A stretch of DNA of 64,000 nucleotides from Polytrichum commune (Eukaryota; Streptophyta; Polytrichopsida; Polytrichales; Polytrichaceae). The stretch lies in NCBI GenBank assembly GCA_950295325.1, contig OX485806.1, forward strand, positions 55,857,169-55,921,168, given 5' to 3'. Made by a program: the position numbers and the translations under genes. A model generated the notes under the pieces. That model did not search any database, was not told the origin of the DNA, and saw nothing but the letters and a program-made list of their open reading frames with translations. Of the stretch, positions 55,490-64,000 are shown in pieces; positions within the stretch are counted from its first letter, which is position 1; each line of letters starts with the position of its first letter.

Positions 55490-56139
55490 ATCCATAGGTT
55501 GTGATTCCTACACAAATAGAAGATAAATTAAACCAAAGCCTTAAAAATGTATGAAAAACCTACCCCCCTTCAACCAGAATACAAACAGTCAACCTTCCAA
55601 AGAAACTTTAGAACTTGGTGTGGAGAGCCTAACACTTTACCCTCTCGGAACCGAGAGCCTCAACCAAAACACACATTCGACCTATCAAACAACTCAAGAA
55701 TCCGGCTTAGCCCTCTAGCCTCTGGGAACCGAGAGCCTCAACTAAAACATACATTCAACTTATCAAAAATCTGGCATAGCCCTCTATCCTCTCGGAAACG
55801 AAAGCCTCAACCAAAACACAAACATTCAACCTATGAATCAAACTTAAGAATCTGACCTACCCTCTACCATCTCTGAACCGAGAGCGTCAACCAAAACAAA
55901 CAAACTTAAGAATCTAACCTAGCCCTCTATCCTCTCGGAACCGAGACAATCAACCAAAACACAAACATTCAACCTATGAATCTGGCCTACACTCTACCCT
56001 CTCGGAACCGAGAGCCTTAACCAAAACACACATTCAACCTATCAAGAATCTGGCATAGCCCCCTATCCTCTCGGAAACGAGAGCCTCAATCAAAACACAA
56101 ACATTCAACCTATGAATCAAATTTAAGAATCTGGCCTAC

Positions 56140-57642
56140 TGTCAGCACTAAACCCCCACCCCTTATGCGTCGTAGTCCGGGTGGCGGTTTACAACTCACA
56201 CCCACATGACTGACAATACTTAATCAGGAAGGGATTGCCCCCATATCCCACAATGTCATGCCAACACTCAAATTTTATTCAAGAACACACATGCCCAGTA
56301 TTTAGAAATACCTTACTCTCTTGGAGTCATGGCCACACAATTCATTTGTTGAGTTGTCCACTTACTGTCCTAAAACTACAACCTTCAACAAAGGCATAAT
56401 CCTAACAATATTCCTCAAGGCCAATGCTAAATTTTCATCCTTAACTTAGATCCCTTGCTGCCCGGATCCTTCTAACCATTTCCCTGGTGACAGTTGAGCA
56501 CCGCCTCACTCCCTCGTCACCATCTCAACCAGTCCAGCCTAGCAACTTACTGCCCTGGCCCCTTAAGGCCGACTGCTTTGCACCCGCTGGGAATTCCTTA
56601 CCTCCGCGACTGCTCCTTGCAGCTGCTGCTACTTGTGACTAATGCACCCCAGTGTGTTTAGCTGCCTGCCTGGTACACCCGCACTCCTCATTCCAGACAC
56701 CTTCTTCGGCCACCGCCGCATGGATCCCCCTCCCCAGACTCGAGGATATCAACCTGTGCCAATGCTGCAGCGCCCTCGACTCGGCATTAGTCTGCTAGCT
56801 CGCAAATACCAGCCTAGCAATCCATTTTTCTTCCCAAATTCCTACGTGGAATTGAGCTGCGCCCAGCAGTTGCTGCCCTGGTTTGAGCGAGTTCGGTGAC
56901 AGCTCAAGAATGCATTCTTCCGCATCCTTACCTTCAGACTCCTTACCGCCTTCCCCCTGTTTCTGATTTCCGAAGTAATTCTTAGGCAACTACCCAAAAT
57001 GCTGCCCACATTGTGGCCGCCATCCCTCAGAGATTTCTTTGCACCCTCGGCAGCCAAGCCATTCTTAGTCGATTCAATTCCTTTTGCACGCATTCCCCTG
57101 TTTCTATGTCAGAGCGGCAATCCAGTAAATCCCCATCCCCATTTCTGGTTCCGAGCTCACCGAACCAGCACTCTAGGCCACCGATTAGCCGCATTGCTCC
57201 CATCTCAGCCTATTCCCCCTATGTAACCTTCCCTGCTCCCAGGAAGATGCAACCATCTCCCGACCTCTTGCAGCGGCGCCCCTCCACATAGCTCCTTCCA
57301 GAGAGAGTCAAAAACCAGCCTCCCGAGCATACCAGAGAGTCCCGGCCCCTGGATCCGTAAATTGCTAGGGTACAATGGCCCCCCCTAATACGAACACTAA
57401 CAATGCCCATTCTAATACAATCGACCTAGCTCGCAAAGCCTTAAGGCTTAAATCCTATTGACCCAACTAACTAATTTGTAAAATCTCAACTTCACACTTT
57501 TAGCACTAACTACTAACAATCTAGCCTAACGCTTAATCTAAATTAAATTTCAATGTACCACTCTTTTTATGTTTTGAATAATTAAAAGGAATTCCGAACC
57601 CAAGGCTTAAAACCACATGTGGGCACCTAATTTGGGCTCACA
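56140..57642. mobile_element. Solo LTR, family R2, perfect TSD, inside the satellite
   Basis: TGTCAGCAC to GGGCTCACA, 1503 bp. CCTAC flanks both sides (56135-56139 and 57643-57647), within a satellite monomer. ORFs at 56642-56899, 57013-57291 and nearby are chance frames in GC-rich LTR sequence. Confidence 0.88.
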
Positions 57643-58340
57643 CCTACCCTCTACACTTTTGGAACCGAGAGCCTCAACCAAAACAAACATTCAATTTATC
57701 AAACAAACCTAAGAATCTGGCCTAGCCCTCTACCCTCTTGGAATCGAGAGCCTCAACCAAAACAAACATTCAACCTATCAAACAAACTTAAGAATCTGGC
57801 CTAGCCCTCTACCCACTCGAAACCGAGAGCTTCAACCAAAATACAAACATTCAACCTATGAATCAAACTTAAGAATATGGCCTACCCTCTACCCTTTCCG
57901 AATCGAGAGCCTCAACCAAAACAAACATTCAACTTATCAAACAAACTTAAGAATCTGGCCTAGCACTCTACCCTCTCGGAACCGAGACAATCAACCAAAA
58001 CACAAACATTCAACCTATCAAGAATATGGCCTACCCTCTACCCTTTCCGAATCGAGAGCCTCAACCAAAACAAACATTCAACTTATCAAACAAACTTAAG
58101 AATCTGGCCTAGCCCTCTACCCTCTTGGAACCGAGACAATCAACCAAAACACAAACATTCAACCTATCAAGAATTTGGCCTACCCTCTACCCTCTCGGCA
58201 CCAAGAGCCTCAACCAAAACAAACATTCAACCTATCAAACAAACTTAAGAATCTAGCCTAGCCCTCTACCCTCTCACAACCATGAGCTTCAACCAAAACA
58301 CAAACATTCAACCTATAAATCAAACTTAAGAATTTGGCCT

Positions 58341-59520
58341 ACCCTCTACCCTTTCGGAATCGAGAGCCTCAACCAAAACAAACATTCAACCTATCAAACA
58401 AAATTAAGAATCTGGCCTAGCACTCTACCCACTCAGAACCGAGAGCTTCGACCAGAACACAAACATTCAACCTATGAATCAAACTTAAGAATATGGCCTA
58501 CCCTCTACCCTCTCGGAACCGAGAGCCTCAACCAAAACAAACATTCAACCTATCAAACAAACTTAAGAATCTGGCCTAGCCCTCTACCCTCTCACAACCA
58601 TGAGCTTCAACCAAAACACAAACATTCAACCTATAAATCAAACTTAAGAATTTGGCCTACCCTCTACCCTTTCGGAATCGAGAGCCTCAACCAAAACAAA
58701 CATTCAACCTATCAAACAAAATTAAGAATCTGGCCTAGCACTCTACCCACTCAGAACCGAGAGCTTCGACCAGAACACAAACATTCAACCTATGAATCAA
58801 ACTTAAGAATATGGCCTACCCTCTACCCTCTCGGAACCGAGAGCCTCAACCAAAACAAACATTCAACCTATCAAACAAACTTAAGAATCTGGCCTAGCCC
58901 TCTACCCTTTCACAACCATGAGCTTCAACCAAAACACAAACATTCAACCTATGAATCAAACTTAAGAATTTGGCCTACCCTCTACCCTTTCGGAATCGAG
59001 AGCCTCAACCAAAACAAACATTCAACCTATCAAACAAAATTAAGAATCTGGCCTAGCACTCTACCCACTCGGAACCGAGAGCTTCGACCAGAACACAAAC
59101 ATTCAACCTATGAATCAAACTTAAGAATATGGCCTACCCTCTACCCTCTCGGAACCGAGAGCCTCAACCAAAACAAACATTCAACCTATCAAACAAACTT
59201 AAGAATCTGGCCTAGCCCTCTACCCTTTCACAACCATGAGCTTCAACCAAAACACAAACATTCAACCTATGAATCAAACTTAAGAATTTGGCCTACCCTC
59301 TACCCTTTCGGAATCGAGAGCCTCAACCAAAACAAACATTCAACCTATCAAACAAAATTAAGAATCTGGCCTAGCACTCTACCCACTCGGAACCGAGAGC
59401 TTCGACCAGAACACAAACATTCAACCTATGAATCAAACTTAAGAATATGGCCTACCCTCTACCCTCTCGGAACCGAGAGCCTCAACCAAAACAAACATTC
59501 AACCTATCAAACAAACTTAA
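58341..59520. repeat. 318-bp higher-order repeat within the satellite
   Basis: Four-monomer blocks start at 58341, 58659, 58977 and 59295, exactly 318 bases apart. Each block has the monomer types CTTTCGGAATCGAG, CCACTCxGAACCGAG, CTCTCGGAACCGAG and CxxTCACAACCATGAG in the same order. Blocks are nearly identical to each other while monomers within a block differ. Confidence 0.88.
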
Positions 59521-60329
59521 GAATCTCGCTTAGCCCTCTACCCTCTCGGAACCGAGAGCTTCAACCAAAACACAAACATTCAACCTATGAATCAAACTTA
59601 AGAATCTGGCCTACCCTCTACCCTCTCGGAATCGAGAGCCTCAACCAAAACAAACATTCAACCTATCAAACAAACTTAAGAATCTGGCCTAGCCCTCTAC
59701 CCACTTGGAACCGAGAGCTTCAACTAAAATACAAACATTCAACCTATGAATCAAACTTAAGAATCTGGCCTACCCTCTACCTTTTCCGAATCGAGAGCCT
59801 CAACCAAAACAAACATTCAACTTATCAAACAAACTTAAGAATTTGGCCTACCCTCTACCCTTTCGGAACCGAGAGCCTCAACCAAAACAATTATTCAACC
59901 TATCAAACAAACTTCAGAATCTCGCTTAGCCCTCTACCCTCTCAGAACCGAGAGCTTCAACCAAAACACAAACATTCAACCTATGAATTAAACTTAAGAA
60001 TCTGGCCTACCCTCTACCCTCTCGGAACCGTGGGTTGTATGAGCACGCGCTATCACCTTGCCCCCGCCCGGACAAGCCTATGGCTAAGAGGTTTCTTAGT
60101 ATTATCGAATCCCATTCTAAGCCATGGCTCCCAATTACTTGGCCTACCTAACCTAGTTTGGCATATTTATTGCCCCTTTTCCACTAACCAGGTACAAGTA
60201 TAAGACTAGGACCTCATCTCATATTCTTCTATGTGCTTCATTTTAGTTGAACTTTATTGCCATGTTGTGGAGGGCTTTGCCTCCAAACTTAGGGTGCTAC
60301 TAGCATCACTCCTCCACTTAAGGAAATTG

Positions 60330-60480
60330 ATGTCCTTAATAATGCCTACATTTTATTTATTGGAGTTTTTAGCCCTAGTTTCTTCAAAGTGCTGCACTAC
60401 CTATTTGGCATTCACCATATATTTTGTCGCTACCCAAGTGGTCTCTATCTCATGAAATCCCCGCCACTTCACCACTTCAC
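60330..60480 (-). pseudogene. Chromodomain remnant of the deleted copy
   Basis: The minus strand gives WRGFHEIETTWVATKYMVNA, then one stop, VVQHFEETRAKNSNK. It matches 51545-51420 in the neighbouring copy. It joins sequence equivalent to about 52850 of that copy, so about 1.3 kb of integrase is deleted. Confidence 0.6.
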
Positions 60481-60499
60481 CTTCCCTTAACTAGCATCA

Positions 60500-60990
60500 C
60501 AAGTTTCCTTCATTGGTAAACATTAGCCACAAAATCTAGATGGTGCTCATTGTCTAGAATTGTTCTTGTCTACTTAGCGCATCTAGCACCTCATTATCAT
60601 AGCCCTGTTTGTAGATCAAATCCACCTTCATTAGGGCCAAGGTATCATGCCATTGCAATGGTTTGGCGCTCACGTGCATTTGTTTCTCAAAATACTTCAA
60701 GAACAAATTGTCCGTTTACACTTTGGTTTTGTGCAACCCAAATAGTGTTGTAAATACACTATGGCAAAAAAATTGTTCTCATGAGTTGGCCGTCTCTCTT
60801 GCCAACCATTAAGTTTTTAGCTCTTATATGAAATGACCATCCATCTTGCATCAATATTTCGCCAACGGCAAAATTATTTGCCTCTTGATGCACCTCAAAA
60901 CGCTTGTGAAAATCCAGGAACTTGAGCACATGTGGCAAAGACAACTTGTTTTTGAGCTTCCCAAAGGCTTTGTGACAAGGTTCATCCCAC
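60500..60990 (-). pseudogene. RNase H remnant of the deleted copy
   Basis: LPHVLKFLDFHKRFEVHQEA, then NNFAVGEILMQDGW, then AKNLMVGKRDGQLM. This corresponds to the EFPKFVKVF...NANDFAIGGVFIQDGW part of the plus-strand element. Confidence 0.65.
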
Positions 60991-60999
60991 TCTTAGGAT

Positions 61000-61240
61000 A
61001 GCCCTTTCATAAACAAGTCGAGCAAGGTCCTAGTAACCTTAGAAAAATCTCAAATAAAGCGGTTGTAGTAGTTGGCTAGGCCAAATAATGACCTAAGCCC
61101 ATTTTGGATAAAGCACCGCTTGCACTCTTGGATTGCTTTGACTTTCTTCATGTCCGTCCACCAACTTCATTTGGTACCACATAGTTCAAGAACTCAATCT
61201 CTCATTGAACAAAGTTGTTTTTCATTCTTTGGCAATAATT
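61000..61240 (-). pseudogene. RT thumb remnant
   Basis: The minus strand shows NYCQRMKNNFVQREIEFLNY and VVPNEVGG, then ALSKMGLGHYLA. These match the LYANGIKSEFAQQEIEVLGH thumb region of the plus-strand element. Palm motifs A-C are absent. Confidence 0.55.
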
Positions 61241-61247
61241 TTTTGAG

Positions 61248-61481
61248 CTACCCATTGGTGAGTTCATCTTTGTACCTCGCCAAGAGCCCACAAATGTGGT
61301 TTGGGGGAGGCCTATCTTTCCTAGCCTCCCCATGAGTTCTTTGGAGTTGTTCCAATCGAACTACGATCATTATTTGCTCATTTTCCATTTGGTCAATTGC
61401 AACCAATTTAAACTTGGTTCTTCTTACCATAGGAGTCATTGTCAGTTTCAAACTCAATTCTTTGCCATCATGGCATGTCAT
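61248..61481 (-). pseudogene. PR-RT linker remnant
   Basis: An open 77-residue stretch: HDGKELSLKLTMTPMVRRTK, AIDQMENEQIMIVVRLEQLQ, and the end GLLARYKDELTNG. It is similar to the linker in the plus-strand element at 43430-43570. Confidence 0.6.
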
Positions 61482-61600
61482 ACACGCACCGGCTTGTGTC
61501 TCACATCTACTATGTAAGTTTTAGAAAAATATCCTTCACAATGAAGTCACCTCATCCATTTCACATAGTATAAAATCTCCACAAATTCCAATGCCCCATA

Positions 61601-61825
61601 TCATAGGGTGAAATGCAATGCCACCTCTGTTGTCTCATGCGCCTTGCCCTTTATGAACTGCACATTAATGGGCTTGTCCGCTCTACGGATGGAAAACCTC
61701 AATTCCCTTGTGATCTTTGGGTTTATAAAAGAGTGCGTTGTCTTTTTGTTATCCAAACATGAGATATTTCTCCTTTTCATTTGAGTGTTTAGATACAAAA
61801 GAGTTGGCCTTGGCCATAAAAGCAT
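61601..61825 (-). pseudogene. Protease remnant
   Basis: LYLNTQMKRRNISCLDNKKT, then THSFINPKITRELRFSIRRA, KPINVQFIKGKAHETTEVAL. The expected LVDTGATHSF has become LDNKKTTHSF, so the catalytic Asp-Thr-Gly is destroyed. Confidence 0.65.
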
Positions 61826-62470
61826 CGTCTAACATTTGGTTTATAGCAACAACATGATTTACTTTGGTATCATAAGGCTATTTCTTCACATTCCGTCCAC
61901 GGCACAAATATGTTTTGCCTTGGTACTACAAATGTATTTGTTTTGTTTCTAACATTGGGTGGTTTTCATCCTTGAGTGTTATCTTTCTTAAGAGTTGTAT
62001 CTTTGGCTTGTGTTTTGTGTTGGTATAATGGTCCAAACTTCTTGCGCTCTATACCTTGGGACATATTTTGGCTCAAGCCCTTTGTGGTGAAGTGTAGCTT
62101 GACTTCTCTTTCCGGCCATTGGTTTCAATGCTCTTGGCAATCTTGATGATCCCTGCCATGTCTACGAGAAGCTTTGGAAACTTAAATAATATGTCCACCA
62201 CCTACTTTTGCAACCTACTTAAGAAAATGCATTTTTAACACACTCGTCCATCTTAGGTGTAGCATTCATTTGGGTGTCAAAATTGCGCACATAGGCCTTA
62301 AAAATTCATGTGTGCCTCATTTGTACCAAGTGCATTCCCTCATGAAAATTTTGTAACTAGGATATGAACCTCTTAACAAACAACTCCATGAAGCCAATCC
62401 AAATCAAGCTTGCCACCACCATGGGCTATTGTGCATTCTTGCTAATCCACCACTCAAATACATAGTCTTT

Positions 62471-62824
62471 CTAAAAAGAAACTGCTATGGCAAATTTATT
62501 GTCCCTCTTGGGCCTTTGGACATCATAGTATTTGTTTTTTTCCAACACAAATTGTATTTTTTTCCAACACAAAAAGATATTTGGCGTGTTTACATTGGCC
62601 AGTTTCTTTCTTGAAAAAATAAGCCTAGCACCTTGCATCATAAAGAGTTTGACCATTTTGTCTTGTCGGGCCTTATTTTCTTTGTCACACGTGAGTTTTT
62701 TATTCATGGAGTCTATGAACTCAAGCATTTTGAGTTGGAATTTCAATCCAGCATCACCATTTTCCAAGCTCATGGATGCAATCCGTAATTTAGCCCCTGA
62801 ATTTTCTTTGAGGTTCCACCCATG
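62471..62824 (-). pseudogene. Gag remnant
   Basis: MSLENGDAGLKFQLKMLEFI, then DSMNKKLTCDKENKARQDKM and VKLFMMQGARL. It matches ISLEGGNVGLQLHSKMVEFL and RQDKIIELLILQGVRPSSL of the plus-strand gag at 42480-42650. The gag N-terminus, leader and PBS are deleted, because homology jumps from gag to LTR near 62825. The plus-strand ORF at 62532-62858 is its shadow. Confidence 0.75.
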
Positions 62825-63708
62825 TCAATGCTTAATTCCCAATACCTTGGACCTCTAAGCTCAAGTGGGTGACTAACCTTCTTACACTATCATTTGGGAT
62901 TTTTCCTTTAGTTGGTAGCCATTAATAATATATGGAATTCCAACCATGGAATTCCAACCATGGAACTCCAATCTTTAATTGCTCATCGTGTTGTTGGAGC
63001 AACACTACAACAACCCAAACCACATTAGGTAGCTATGTCCCCACGTGGGTCAACGCCCATGGAGGCTGTGTCGATCGGCCCTTGGTGGGTTTGGTCGACC
63101 GCATTGCCTCACAAATATAAACCTCTAGGAGTTTGGGTAGGGCCCTTACTCCATTGATAAGAAACCTTTTATTTCTTCTCCAAGGGTTGGGGCCAAGTAG
63201 ACATTTTCCCTTAGCCATTGGGGTTAGAATTCCTCAGCAAACCATCATAATTTTTTCCCATGATCTGTGATGCTATCAAACAACCATTCTATAGACATCT
63301 ATTCTTTGTTCGATGCCAATGAACCCTTCACTTGCCTCATTAAGGAAAATATTTAGGACATTATGGTTGTTCCAACCTTGGCAGTCATGGGCGCCACATC
63401 CGAGTCATTGTGATCCAGGGCGTTGTCTCTGGGTAGCCATCACTCAAATTGCCATATCTCCTAGCTCACACCTCCGATTGAGGTGTTCTTAAGCATTATA
63501 GAATTTGGCTGACATTACCTACTCATAGCTCATGGCCTTATCTTTGTAGTCTCCGTGGGTGGGAGGCGTTCCCAATGCGCGAGGCCCTCAACTACACTAG
63601 GATCACTTGGGCCCTCTCACCAATGGCACCACAAATCCCAGGTTTCACTTCGGGGTCTCGCTTGTGCCCATGTTTTTCTGGGCACTACTCATGAAGAGGT
63701 GCGGGACA
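62825..63708 (-). repeat. R1 5' LTR, inner end deleted
   Basis: Matches R1 from TTCCCAATACCTTGGACC to the outer GCGGGACA at 63708, about 880 bp. The first 100 or so bases (TGTCGC side, which touches the PBS in intact copies) are missing. The duplicated GGAATTCCAACCAT at 62935-62962 is a local tandem doubling. Confidence 0.75.
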
Positions 63709-63952
63709 CTGAGGATCTTTAATTCTTTTGAAGGTGGAGTCTTCAAGTATAATTCCAAAATCAGGGGTCTTTTGGTGCTCTCAAGCTCTTCGTTCTTGAG
63801 TTTTTCTGTTTGTTCCCGAGACTTGTTCTTTGTTCCCAAATCTCTTTGTTCATTTCCAAGGTACAAGAATTTTGTCATTTTTTCTTAGCTCAAATTTCTT
63901 TTCCTCTTAGCTTCTACTCCTATAATTGTGTTTTTCTCTCCGTTTTAGGATC
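63709..63952. other. Flanking sequence, nothing recognised
   Basis: Short unique-looking stretch between two LTRs. The ORFs at 63607-63888 and 63645-63878 overlap the LTR edge and match nothing. Confidence 0.3.
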
Positions 63953-64000
63953 TGTGAGCCCAAGATTGCATCCACATGTGTAATTAGCTTAAAAACAAAG
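63953..64000. mobile_element. Start of an R2 LTR, reversed
   Basis: TGTGAGCCCAAG...CCACATGTG matches the reverse complement of the R2 end at 57609-57642 (CCACATGTGGGCACC...TTGGGCTCACA). The rest lies outside the window. Confidence 0.6.

Larger units (their letters stand above)
55560..60030. repeat. Satellite of ~79-81 bp monomers with higher-order structure
   Basis: About 37 monomers after removing the R2 insertion at 56140-57642. A typical monomer has CCCTCTACCCTCTCGGAACC, GAGAGCCTCAACCAAAACAA, CATTCAACCTATCAAACAAA and CTTAAGAATCTGGCCTA in order. Most monomers carry the palindrome CTCTCGG-AA-CCGAGAG. The array ends mid-monomer at CTCGGAACCG (60029), next to chromovirus sequence. No frame is maintained. 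Confidence 0.9.
60031..63708 (-). mobile_element. Minus-strand chromovirus, internally deleted
   Basis: From high to low: R1 5' LTR, gag, protease, PR-RT linker, RT thumb, RNase H, then directly the chromodomain and 3' tail, ending at 60031 beside the satellite. The RT palm with YxDD is missing (deletion between about 61248 and 61230), and the whole integrase is missing (join near 60480). It has no 3' LTR. Confidence 0.75.

Noticed and set aside
1-64000. CRISPR array, tRNA or rRNA genes
   Set aside because: The tandem arrays have no constant-repeat/unique-spacer structure and the context is plant nuclear DNA. No tRNA cloverleaf or rRNA core sequence was recognised by eye.

Overview
The window looks like gene-poor nuclear DNA from a land plant with a large, repeat-rich genome. 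It holds layered Ty3/gypsy chromoviruses, a Ty1/copia element, solo LTRs, a CACTA-type end, a MITE and a satellite. One host gene is clearly intact: a plant-type short UBTD (ubiquitin-domain-containing) protein gene with four exons between 12608 and 15787. Nearly all element ORFs are broken by stops and frameshifts, so most insertions are old. I see no rRNA, tRNA, CRISPR or bacterial features. I cannot name the species.

Layout. 1-2183: a run of small hairpins followed by the 5' end (PBS plus unknown ORF) of a retroelement family seen again in reverse at 30.2-34.2 kb. 2184-11610: a degenerate chromovirus (LTR, PBS, gag, PR, RT, RH, INT, chromodomain, PPT, LTR), itself invaded by a solo LTR at 5498-6437 and by other repeat DNA. 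12608-15787: the UBTD-like gene, about 1 kb downstream of the chromovirus 3' LTR. 18976-26941: a minus-strand copia element carrying two foreign LTRs. 27.0-34.6 kb: fragments of copia, LTR and the unknown ORF family, with tandem repeats. 34.6-40.05 kb: a probable CACTA-type element holding a solo LTR with a perfect TSD and a MULE-type MITE with a 9-bp TSD. 41.5-46.3 kb: a plus-strand chromovirus broken by a solo LTR of its own family. 46.7-55.5 kb: exon-like minus-strand pieces of an unknown multi-exon gene, split by a second chromovirus copy (49.69-53.27 kb). 55.56-60.03 kb: a roughly 80-bp satellite with a 318-bp higher-order period, interrupted by another solo LTR. 60.03-63.7 kb: a third, internally deleted chromovirus. 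63953 to the window end: the first bases of another LTR.

Two LTR families dominate. Family R1 (about 0.9 kb, TGTCGC...GCGACA ends, iMet PBS, chromovirus interior) has eight copies. Family R2 (about 1.5 kb, TGTGAGCCC...GGGCTCACA ends) has five copies, and its interior is not present. Target-site duplications let several nesting events be ordered. The least explained items are the duplicated-unit ORF behind a tRNA-Arg-like PBS, the multi-exon gene at 48-55 kb, the conserved-loop hairpin array at 31-486 and the palindrome-bearing higher-order satellite.
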